In this document: positions 1 through 4,385 of the stretch, piece by piece
Layout: the number at the start of each line of letters is the position of its first letter
Numbering within the stretch: position 1 is the stretch's first letter
Assembly: GCA_027717595.1 (NCBI GenBank)
Contig: JALLOF010000070.1
Location: 1-5,436 of the forward strand
Direction of reading: 5' to 3'
Source: Nitrospinae bacterium AH_259_B05_G02_I21
Lineage (GTDB): Bacteria > JADFOP01
DNA length: 5,436 nucleotides
The notes under the pieces: generated by a model
What the model saw: the letters and a program-made list of their open reading frames with translations, nothing else
What the model was told of the DNA's origin: nothing
The model's database searches: none
Program-made: the position numbers and the translations under genes

Positions 1-1
1 G

Positions 2-457
2 ATTCCAGAGCTAGAGCGGATGGGTGTCAAGATGCTTGTCAATGAAGCCTGGGAGATGCGGAATGGTTCGGAGAGTTTGTGGTTTATCGGCGTTGATGAC
101 CCGCACTACTACGGTTGCGATGACCTTACTGGTGCGCTCAATGGGGTCCCCCATGACGCCTTCAAAATCCTGCTGGTACATTCACCTGAGCTAGTGGAGG
201 AGGCCGATGAAAATGGAGTGAACCTCTATCTGTGCGGCCACACTCACGGTGGCCAGATTCGTTTGCCCATCATAGGCCCCTTAGTTGTCAATGCCAACTG
301 CCCCAGACGATATGTGCAGGGGGTTTGGCGATACAGGAACGTCAAAGGATACACGAGCGCCGGGGTCGGCTCTGCCGTATTGCCGGTAAGGTTCTTCTGT
401 CCACCGGAAATCGGGCTCATCGACCTGCGTCGCTCAGACAGCCCCGATAACGAGTAA
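2..457 (+). CDS. Calcineurin-like metallophosphoesterase, C-terminal part (5' end outside window)
   Basis: The reading frame is open from the first bases of the window, so only the last 151 residues are present. The ATG at 20 is probably internal, because the residues before it (IPELER) continue the family pattern 'L...GV.vL.NE'. Seen directly: a histidine in LLVHSPE (about residue 60 of the fragment), the metal-binding motif GHTHGGQ (79-85) followed by IRLP, and a C-terminal GVGSAVLPVRFFCPPEIGLI segment. These match the C-terminal half of YkuE/YaeI-type metallophosphoesterases (PF00149), which bind two metal ions and hydrolyse phosphoesters, often at the membrane on lipid-linked substrates. 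The N-terminal metal ligands (D-x-H, GD..D, GNHD) and any membrane anchor lie upstream. The substrate cannot be read from this fragment. It ends with TAA and is followed by a long non-coding gap, so it appears to be the last gene of its unit. Confidence 0.9.
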   Translation: MPELERMGVKMLVNEAWEMRNGSESLWFIGVDDPHYYGCDDLTGALNGVPHDAFKILLVHSPELVEEADENGVNLYLCGHTHGGQIRLPIIGPLVVNANCPRRYVQGVWRYRNVKGYTSAGVGSAVLPVRFFCPPEIGLIDLRRSDSPDNE

Positions 458-488
458 GATGTCAAGTTGACTCGAAACGACTTAATCT

Positions 489-509
489 GTCTCTTAGACT
501 ATTTCTTTT
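489..509 (+). terminator. Weak candidate terminator after the phosphoesterase gene
   Basis: A short hairpin GTCT-CTT-AGAC (489-499) is followed directly by TATTTCTTTT (500-509), 31 bases after the phosphoesterase stop codon. The place and T-rich tail fit a Rho-independent terminator. The 4-bp stem is very short and the tail is interrupted, so this may be chance in an AT-rich region. Confidence 0.3.
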
Positions 510-544
510 GCCTTCTCGGAACCCACTACTCACCGAAAGGTTGT

Positions 545-600
545 ATTTCACGATGAAATCGTCACTCTTGACCGTTGGGGCTCAGGGGCAATTTCATCGT
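545..600. repeat. Overlapping inverted repeats that could form alternative hairpins
   Basis: ATTTCA (545-550) pairs with TGAAAT (554-559) around a 3-base loop. The overlapping ACGATGAAAT (550-559) is a perfect 10-base inverted match to ATTTCATCGT (591-600) across a 31-base loop. The two structures share bases, so only one can form at a time. No open reading frame or T-tract sits immediately behind them. They lie about 75 bases upstream of the small-RNA promoter. The function is unknown; a protein-binding site or a structured 3' UTR of the upstream gene are possibilities. Confidence 0.4.
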
Positions 601-671
601 GTAGGCTTAACTTAGCGAAGACAATTGATTTAACAGGAATTAAGGAAAAGGAGAAAAAAGGGAAAAAGAGC

Positions 672-700
672 TTGACAGCCCAAGATATAGTGGGTATCTT
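672..700 (+). promoter_or_regulatory. Sigma-70-type promoter of the small-RNA unit
   Basis: A perfect -35 box TTGACA (672-677) is separated by exactly 17 bases from a -10 box TATCTT (695-700, 4 of 6 consensus bases). The 35 bases upstream are a purine run rich in A (about 637-670), which could act as an UP element. Transcription should begin at the GGG at 705-707. No start codon with a ribosome binding site follows; the transcript instead runs into a stem-loop and T-tract. Confidence 0.7.
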
Positions 701-705
701 ATTTG

Positions 706-805
706 GGAAATACAACATACTGTGGTAGGGGACTCCCTCCATCATCCAACCGAAGAAGGTGCGCTTAAACGGTTGAACTCCCACCCCCTGCCACAGTATT
801 TTTTT
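706..805 (+). ncRNA. Candidate structured small RNA (~100 nt), no family recognised
   Basis: The stretch runs from a predicted start site 5-7 bases after a sigma-70 -10 box to a T7 tract. Positions 717-731 pair with 785-799 in a 15-bp stem with a single G-U wobble. Inside, CAACCG (747-752) pairs with CGGTTG (770-775) around a 17-base loop. Between the two helices is a large internal loop. Both of its strands are C-rich and carry ACTCCC (732-737 and 777-782). No AUG occurs in the transcript. It is not 4.5S/SRP RNA (no GGAAG apical loop motif), not 6S RNA (too short, no long central bubble), and not a tRNA (no standard T-arm or D-arm). C-rich loops are typical of base-pairing small RNAs that target Shine-Dalgarno sequences, so a trans-acting regulator is the best guess. 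A leader or attenuator of the downstream methyltransferase is less likely, because that gene has its own promoter beyond the T-tract. Confidence 0.55.
717..805 (+). terminator. Intrinsic terminator formed by the closing stem of the small RNA
   Basis: The 3' strand of the stem (785-799) ends directly in a run of seven T (799-805). The 15-bp stem with a GC-rich inner part plus the T-run is a credible Rho-independent terminator. The loop is unusually large because the body of the RNA lies inside it. Confidence 0.6.
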
Positions 806-892
806 ATCTCGAGGGTAATTTCCCATTCTACTAATCTTCGCCGCTCTGTCAAGTAGTTTTCCACAGCCTCTCCACACAACGCCTCCACCGCC

Positions 893-921
893 TTGCCGAA
901 GGGACGGCCAGGTGGTATAAC
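893..921 (+). promoter_or_regulatory. Sigma-70-type promoter of the methyltransferase gene
   Basis: TTGCCG (893-898, 4 of 6) and TATAAC (916-921, 5 of 6) are separated by exactly 17 bases. The predicted start at about 928 gives a leader of about 38 bases. The leader contains the ribosome binding site GAGGA (952-956), nine bases before the ATG at 966. No operator repeat is evident around the promoter. Confidence 0.6.
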
Positions 922-965
922 CCCCTCCCAGGCACCTTAGCCCCCCCACTCGAGGACCCTTACCG

Positions 966-1952
966 ATGACCACGCTTGAGACGTGGGACGACCTCTCCGA
1001 GCTCACCCGGGGCTTCATGGCCTCTAAGGTGATCATCGCGGCGGCTGAGCTTGAGGTGTTCGACCACCTGGCGGACGACGGCTCGACGGCCGAGGAGGTT
1101 GCCGCCCACTACGGGGGCACCCAAAGGGCCTTTGCAATCGTCTTGGATGCCCTGGCCGCCCTCGGCGTGATTGAGAAGCACGACGAGAGGTACCGCAACA
1201 CTCCGCTCGGCCGGCGCCACCTCGTCACCACAAGCCCCCACTACCTGGGAGACGGCGTGCGGCTGCGCATCGAGATGTGGGAGAGCTGGTCGAAGCTGGA
1301 GGCCGTCTTGCGAGGCGAGTCCGTCGAGCGCCCCGAGCTCGTCGAAGACCCTGAGTGCAACCGGCGGTTCATCCGGGCAATGCACGCCTACCACTTCGAC
1401 GAGGCCCGCCAGATCGCACCCCTGCTTGAGCTGGAGGGGGTCACAACCGCCCTCGACCTGGGCGGCGGCGCGGCGAGCTATGCCATCGCCTTTTGTCTGG
1501 AAGCCCCCGATCTGCGGGTCGTCCTCATCGACCTGCCCCTGACCCTGGAGACGGCCCGCCACTACGTCGAGGACCATGGCCTGGCCGACCGGATAACCCT
1601 TCAGGACGGCGACTTCTACCGCGACCCGGCCTGCGACCTCGGCGGACCCTACGACCTCGTCTTCATATCCAACGTCCTCCACATCGAGGATGAGGAGCAC
1701 AACCTCGCCCTGCTGCGCGACGTCGCCGACGCCACATCGCCCGGAGGCCGCATCGTCATCAACGAGGTCCCGATCAAGGACAACCTGATCGAACCGCTGT
1801 GGGGCGCCCTCTTTGCCGTCAACATGCTTTTGGTCACAGAGCGGGGCAATAACTACCCCCAGCGGACCCTCGCCGCCTGGCTGCAGGACGTCGGCTGCAC
1901 CCGCGTGGACTTCCTCACCGAGGCCCTCACCATCGGCCAGAAAGACGCCTAG
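966..1952 (+). CDS. SAM-dependent O-methyltransferase, COMT/hydroxyneurosporene-methyltransferase type
   Basis: This 328-aa protein has the two-part layout of the Methyltransf_2 family (PF00891). A helical winged-helix dimerisation region comes first (about residues 10-90, with the pattern 'A..ELEVFDHLAD..STAEEVA'), followed by a Rossmann catalytic domain. SAM-binding motif I is ALDLGGGAA (162-170). The acidic residue at the end of the next strand is D189 in VVLIDLP, and DGDF (214-217) is the adenine-side motif. NVLHIEDEE (236-244) carries H239 at the position of the catalytic histidine, and SPGGRIVINE (258-267) is the usual post-II strand. The full length matches stand-alone bacterial members, which methylate hydroxyl groups of small molecules such as pigments, quinone precursors and polyketides. 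No biosynthetic gene lies nearby, so the acceptor cannot be inferred. The ATG at 966 is chosen for its GAGGA site and because the family start pattern follows at once. It has its own promoter, appears monocistronic, and converges with the pilus genes. Confidence 0.9.
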   Translation: MTTLETWDDLSELTRGFMASKVIIAAAELEVFDHLADDGSTAEEVAAHYGGTQRAFAIVLDALAALGVIEKHDERYRNTPLGRRHLVTTSPHYLGDGVRLRIEMWESWSKLEAVLRGESVERPELVEDPECNRRFIRAMHAYHFDEARQIAPLLELEGVTTALDLGGGAASYAIAFCLEAPDLRVVLIDLPLTLETARHYVEDHGLADRITLQDGDFYRDPACDLGGPYDLVFISNVLHIEDEEHNLALLRDVADATSPGGRIVINEVPIKDNLIEPLWGALFAVNMLLVTERGNNYPQRTLAAWLQDVGCTRVDFLTEALTIGQKDA

Positions 1953-2028
1953 ACCGCCCCGCCCCACCATATCTTGCGAGGCGCCTGCCAGGCTATAACA
2001 TACTGATTTTGAAGATGGTACAAGAGCT

Positions 2029-2061
2029 TTGAGCCGTTCAGGAGGTCGGGAATGGGCTCAA
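2029..2061. repeat. Inverted repeat between convergent genes
   Basis: TTGAGCC (2029-2035) pairs with GGCTCAA (2055-2061) across 19 bases, in the 137-base gap between the stop of the methyltransferase and the stop of the TadG-like gene. The position suits a bidirectional terminator, but neither strand shows a T-tract after the stem. The assignment is therefore only a structural observation. Confidence 0.35.
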
Positions 2062-2089
2062 GAGGGTCGTCGGGCTGCCGGTGGATAAC

Positions 2090-3097
2090 TTACTGGATGA
2101 GCACAGGCGCAGAGAGGCTATTGTTGACCGGTGTGTTTTCGTCCTCGCTTACGATGAGGTCTGGGGAGGAGAACTCCACGATCCGGACCGTGATGTGACG
2201 CTCGCTCTGGGAGCCGATGAGCCGAAAACCCTGGATAATGCCTCCGACGAAGTCCATCACCCGGTAGCTCGTCGTCGCCCCCTTGCCCGTCATCTGGTCG
2301 AAGACGGGCAACAGCACCCGGTGGCCGAGACGCGAGCTGATAGCGCCGCTCAGTGCATTGCCAGAGATGCCCGGCGTGCCCGACACCTGCATGAAACCCG
2401 CGCTCTCGGGAATGATAAATACATCACCATAGCCGTGCTCGACCCAGCTGACGGTGTCGGCGTTGGAGTTACTGCCCCCGTCAATATCCAGAAGACCGAA
2501 GTTGCCCCGCGTATTGGAGCGAGGATAGATGTTAACGGAGTCCCCAAGGTCGTAGTTGCCGTCCCCGTCGCTATCGACCACGTTCCTGTCGACGCCAAAG
2601 GGCAGGAGATTGCCGGGCCCCGAGCCGATGATCCGGCGCTCGAGCCGGGCCACGGCCACGGCCGCCACGTCGGCCGTCGAGATGCCCCAGATGCGGGCGA
2701 AGATGGTCGGCACGGCGGTCGGCCCCACACGCACCCGAACTTGATCGGTCCCAGGGAAGGAGACGGCCACCGCCCCGGGCCCCGGAGGGGGCTGGGTGAG
2801 GTGAAAGTTCGCAGGCCGGATGGCATACGCCACGGCCATCGCCTCGGCATCCGTGGGGCCGCTCAGGGCGAGCTCGACCACCCCGGCCATCGCTCCCGCG
2901 TCGGCGCCGTTTTGCAGCTCGCCGCGAACGACGTAGAGCCGCCCGAGGTCAACGACCAGGGCCGCCATCCCGACCAGGGCCGTAAGCATCAGCGTGGCGA
3001 TGACGGCGATCACGCCCCGCTCGTCGCGCCAAACGCTGGTGCCAAAGCCCCCTCGGGGTACTGTAGAGTCGCCCGATGTTGCTTTCCGCCCTTTCAT
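2090..3097 (-). CDS. TadG-like Flp pilus-assembly protein with an EF-hand-like loop
   Basis: This is a 335-aa protein. Residues 24-75 are the signature of the Tad/TadE-G N-terminal domain (PF13400): a charged RDERG, a hydrophobic segment at about 29-49, then VVDLGRLYVVRGELQNGADA and a small-residue helix. Members are membrane-anchored pseudopilin-like proteins that help assemble or anchor the Flp pilus; the rest should be outside the cytoplasm. The following region (about 105-155) has the strand-rich pattern usual in the family. The C-terminal 180 residues are not recognised. They contain DSDGDGNYDLGD (175-186), a 12-residue loop matching the EF-hand/dockerin calcium pattern, and a second DIDGG at 204-208. 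A GTG at 3157 would add 20 residues, but the ATG at 3097 has a better placed GGGGA seven bases upstream and the extension looks non-conserved. It is the last gene of the leftward block, 162 bases behind pilin B. Which of TadE, TadF or TadG it equals is not settled; size favours TadG. Confidence 0.85.
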   Translation of the reverse strand: MKGRKATSGDSTVPRGGFGTSVWRDERGVIAVIATLMLTALVGMAALVVDLGRLYVVRGELQNGADAGAMAGVVELALSGPTDAEAMAVAYAIRPANFHLTQPPPGPGAVAVSFPGTDQVRVRVGPTAVPTIFARIWGISTADVAAVAVARLERRIIGSGPGNLLPFGVDRNVVDSDGDGNYDLGDSVNIYPRSNTRGNFGLLDIDGGSNSNADTVSWVEHGYGDVFIIPESAGFMQVSGTPGISGNALSGAISSRLGHRVLLPVFDQMTGKGATTSYRVMDFVGGIIQGFRLIGSQSERHITVRIVEFSSPDLIVSEDENTPVNNSLSAPVLIQ

Positions 3098-3183
3098 GTG
3101 CGTATCCCCACTGACATGGAGGGTAGGAGGGTAGACGGACGCGCGGACCCCACTCACGCGTCCCCGCTAACTATAGACCCCAT

Positions 3184-3235
3184 GCCCCCCGGAAAGAGGG
3201 GGCCCTGAGATCTTAACGGGGGCCTTACGGATCTC
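3184..3235. repeat. Two adjacent inverted repeats in the pilin B-TadG gap
   Basis: GCCCCC (3184-3189) faces GGGGGC (3198-3203) around eight bases, and GAGATC (3207-3212) faces GATCTC (3230-3235) around 17 bases. Both lie in the 162-base space between pilin B and the TadG-like gene. Neither is followed by a T-run on either strand. They could slow RNA decay downstream of the pilin message or partly stop transcription before the TadG-like gene, as is common where pilin is needed in excess. I see no convincing promoter here; a TATAGT on the minus strand (3170-3175) lacks a -35 partner. Confidence 0.4.
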
Positions 3236-3259
3236 GACGCGTCACCGCCGAAGGGTCGC

Positions 3260-3424
3260 TTACTTCAGTTTGCCGGCGACTTCGGTGAACTTGCCGCTCA
3301 TGTTCGTTCCTATGGCAGTCACCGCTACGATGATGACCGCCGCGATGAGCGCCACAAGCAGGCCGTATTCGACGGCCGAGGCCCCTTCCTCGTCTCTGAT
3401 GAGCGTCTTGATGTGCTGTAGCAT
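3260..3424 (-). CDS. flp: Flp-type pilin B (54 aa)
   Basis: This is a complete small pilin of the Flp/Fap family (PF04964). Seen directly: a basic leader MLQHIKTLIRDEEG, the prepilin-peptidase site after G14, then ASAVEYGLL with the hallmark Glu and Tyr at mature positions 5 and 6. A hydrophobic helix (about 21-39) and a short polar tail ending in KLK follow. Known for the family: the TadV-type peptidase cuts after the glycine, and the mature ~40-residue helix polymerises into adhesive Flp pili. AGGAG lies seven bases before the ATG, and the stop is TAA. It is 44/54 identical to pilin A, which lies upstream in the same direction. An intrinsic terminator separates the two and no clear promoter precedes this copy, so expression probably depends on read-through and may be lower. 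I cannot tell whether it is a minor pilin or an alternative major subunit. Confidence 0.92.
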   Translation of the reverse strand: MLQHIKTLIRDEEGASAVEYGLLVALIAAVIIVAVTAIGTNMSGKFTEVAGKLK

Positions 3425-3477
3425 GTCCTTACTCCTTCCTTGCGCGCCGCGCCCTTGAAGACACGACAGTAAGCCTC

Positions 3478-3511
3478 AAAACTCTCCCCCTTCCCAGTAG
3501 GGGGGCGAGAG
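3478..3511 (-). terminator. Intrinsic terminator between pilin A and pilin B
   Basis: On the minus strand, CTCTC (3511-3507) and a following C-run pair with a G-run and GAGAG (3486-3482), leaving one unpaired base and a loop of about ten. TTTT (3481-3478) follows immediately. It stands 52 bases after the pilin A stop and 54 bases before the pilin B start. The T-run is only four long, so termination may be partial, allowing pilin A to be made in excess over the downstream genes. Confidence 0.6.
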
Positions 3512-3562
3512 GGCTGGCATCGTCCCTCCTTCGCCCGGCGCGTTCTCGAAGTACGTCGCCTC

Positions 3563-3727
3563 CTACTTCAGTTTGCCGGCGACTTCGGTGAACTTGGCGC
3601 TCATGTTCGTCCCGATGATCGTGACGGCCCCGACGATGACCGCCGCGATGAGCGCCACGAGCAAGCCGTACTCGACCGCCGAGGCCCCCTCATCGTTACG
3701 CATCAGAGTCTTGAGATGCTTAAACAT
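3563..3727 (-). CDS. flp: Flp-type pilin A (54 aa), probable major pilin
   Basis: This second complete Flp pilin has the leader MFKHLKTLMRNDEG, cleavage expected after G14, mature start ASAVEYGLL with Glu5 and Tyr6, hydrophobic helix 21-39, and a tail identical to that of pilin B from residue 45 on. An ATG seven codons upstream (3748) is in frame, but the sequence GGGAGG that serves as ribosome binding site lies inside that extension. The ATG at 3727 also aligns exactly with the start of pilin B, so it is chosen. The terminator just behind it and the structured leader ahead of it (3750-3810) both suggest that this copy is the abundantly made subunit; that is inference. Residues 14-31 are identical in both pilins, while differences fall in the leader and the second half of the helix (32, 33, 37, 44). 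The stop is TAG. Confidence 0.92.
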   Translation of the reverse strand: MFKHLKTLMRNDEGASAVEYGLLVALIAAVIVGAVTIIGTNMSAKFTEVAGKLK

Positions 3728-3749
3728 TGCCTTTATCCTCCCTTTCACA

Positions 3750-3810
3750 TCGTGCTATGGAAGGCACGATTGTTTCGTGCCACGGAACGAAGAGCTCGGT
3801 CCGTGCACGG
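3750..3810 (-). promoter_or_regulatory. Structured leader upstream of pilin A
   Basis: Three copies of the TCGTGC/GCACGA module occur in 31 bases (3750-3755, 3764-3769, 3775-3780). The inner two form a perfect 7-bp hairpin GGCACGA-TTGTT-TCGTGCC (3763-3781). Next to it are CACGGA (3781-3786) facing TCCGTG (3800-3805), and the perfect palindrome CCGTGCACGG (3801-3810). All lie in the 87-base gap between the 40-aa gene and pilin A, ahead of the pilin A ribosome binding site. No T-tract follows, so it is not a simple terminator. It may be an RNA-stabilising or processing structure of the pilin message, or a DNA operator. Confidence 0.45.
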
Positions 3811-3814
3811 GTTC

Positions 3815-3937
3815 TCACAATCCGAGGAGCTGAACTCCCCAGAGCATGACCGCCCAAATGAAGCTCACCATGATGAAGTACTGAGTTGGCGTGACCGACT
3901 CTTCACCACGCATGAGGTTCCTGAAAAGCTCAAACAT
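3815..3937 (-). CDS. 40-aa Flp-pilin-like membrane peptide with altered cleavage motif
   Basis: This short gene reads MFELFRNLMRGEESVTPTQY and then a 20-residue hydrophobic segment with two tryptophans, ending in TGA. Aligned without gaps to the first 40 residues of pilin A it shares 13 identities (M1, F2, L8, M9, R10, E13, Y20, V24, I27, A29, V30, V35, G39), with the same basic leader and helix placement. Two hallmarks differ: the residue before the cut is S14 instead of Gly, and mature position 5 is Q19 instead of Glu. The 14-residue polar tail is absent. The ribosome binding site is excellent, GGAGGGAGGAG (3945-3955), with a seven-base spacer. It sits between the response regulator and pilin A on the same strand. 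Glu5 is thought important for subunit alignment, so it probably does not polymerise normally. It could be a minor or capping subunit, a membrane modulator, or a decaying pilin copy. No function is established. Confidence 0.75.
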   Translation of the reverse strand: MFELFRNLMRGEESVTPTQYFIMVSFIWAVMLWGVQLLGL

Positions 3938-3944
3938 GTCCGTT

Positions 3945-3955
3945 CTCCTCCCTCC
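3945..3955 (-). promoter_or_regulatory. Strong ribosome binding site of the 40-aa gene
   Basis: GGAGGGAGGAG holds two overlapping Shine-Dalgarno cores, the nearer one seven bases before the ATG at 3937. It is stronger than the sites of most other genes in the window. It is the main reason to accept this small frame as a real gene. Confidence 0.75.
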
Positions 3956-4008
3956 TTCAATCACCAAAACAGATGGCCTCTGCTCATGAAGCTCGTTTAT
4001 CGGTCCTA

Positions 4009-4383
4009 TTAACTATTGCCGATCAGTGCGAGCTTCGTCACAAGGGCCAACTCCAGGTAATCGTAGTCAATGGGCTTGGTGACATAGTCGAAGGCCCCAT
4101 TGGCTATAGCCTGCAAGGCGACCTTTTTTTCGTACACGGCGGTCACCATGATGACGCTCGCCTCCGGGTCGATGGCCTTTAGCTCCCGCAGGGTCTCCAG
4201 GCCGTCCTTGCCCGGCATTCGGACGTCCAGCAGTACAACATTGGGCTTCTCTCTGCTGTACGCCGATAAGGCCTGATCACCGTCGTGGGCCTCCACCACA
4301 CCGTAGCCCTTGTCCACGAGGAACCTGCACAGCGCCTTGCAGACGGAAGGCTCGTCATCAACGACTAAAATTGTGCTTGACAT
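4009..4383 (-). CDS. Single-domain (CheY-like) response regulator
   Basis: This 124-aa protein consists of one receiver domain (PF00072) and nothing else. Seen directly: the acidic pocket D9-D10 in VVDDE, phospho-acceptor D53 in LLDVRMPGKDG, T81 in MVTA, and K103 in VTKP, all at canonical spacing. No DNA-binding or enzymatic output domain follows; it ends 15 residues or so after the last helix. The ATG at 4383 is chosen because GGGGAG lies seven bases upstream. An alternative ATG at 4389 would overlap the kinase stop as ATGA but leaves only about two bases to that site. The kinase stop is two bases away, so the pair is almost certainly co-translated and the kinase is the likely phosphodonor. 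With no output domain it must act by protein contact or pass the phosphate on. Gene order suggests a link to Flp pilus control, but this is inference. Confidence 0.93.
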   Translation of the reverse strand: MSSTILVVDDEPSVCKALCRFLVDKGYGVVEAHDGDQALSAYSREKPNVVLLDVRMPGKDGLETLRELKAIDPEASVIMVTAVYEKKVALQAIANGAFDYVTKPIDYDYLELALVTKLALIGNS

Positions 4384-4385
4384 AA

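Larger units (their letters stand above)
3260..3727 (-). repeat. Tandem duplication of the flp pilin gene (303-bp period)
   Basis: The two 165-base pilin genes are direct repeats offset by 303 bases. The 3' ends are the best kept: 33 bases (3261-3293 and 3564-3596) are identical. The proteins differ at 10 of 54 positions. The spacers are not obviously alike. This fits an old gene duplication with selection, or occasional gene conversion at the 3' end. Confidence 0.8.

Noticed and set aside
717-799. Reading of the small-RNA stem as terminal inverted repeats of a miniature transposable element
   Set aside because: No target-site duplication flanks it, and a promoter and T-tract in register favour an RNA gene. 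A genome-wide copy count would settle it.
722-856. 44-codon GTG frame running through the small RNA
   Set aside because: There is no Shine-Dalgarno ahead of the GTG, the start lies inside the 15-bp stem, and the translation is unlike any protein I know.
857-865. DnaA-box-like TTTTCCACA
   Set aside because: It is a single site with one mismatch to the consensus, with no cluster of boxes and no origin genes nearby.
548-1036. Minus-strand open frame across the intergenic gap
   Set aside because: It covers the small-RNA promoter and stem and the methyltransferase start, has no credible domain, and shows no supporting ribosome binding site.
960-1970. Long minus-strand open frame opposite the methyltransferase
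   Set aside because: It is an antisense shadow of a GC-rich gene. It has no recognisable domain, and the plus-strand frame carries all family motifs.
1974-1999. Promoter-like TTGCGA and TATAAC after the methyltransferase gene
   Set aside because: The spacer is only 14 bases, and no plus-strand gene follows.
3170-3175. TATAGT on the minus strand as a -10 box for the TadG-like gene
   Set aside because: No -35-like hexamer lies at 16-18 bases and there is no extended -10 motif.
2081-3208. Long plus-strand open frame opposite the TadG-like gene
   Set aside because: The low-complexity, His/Arg/Gly/Asp-rich translation has no domain; the minus strand encodes the clear Tad N-terminal domain.
3768-3782. 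Possible sigma-54 promoter on the minus strand: perfect TGGCACG ahead of pilin A
   Set aside because: The -12 element at the right spacing reads AATC instead of TTGC, losing the essential G. The -24-like bases are better explained as one arm of the hairpin 3763-3781.
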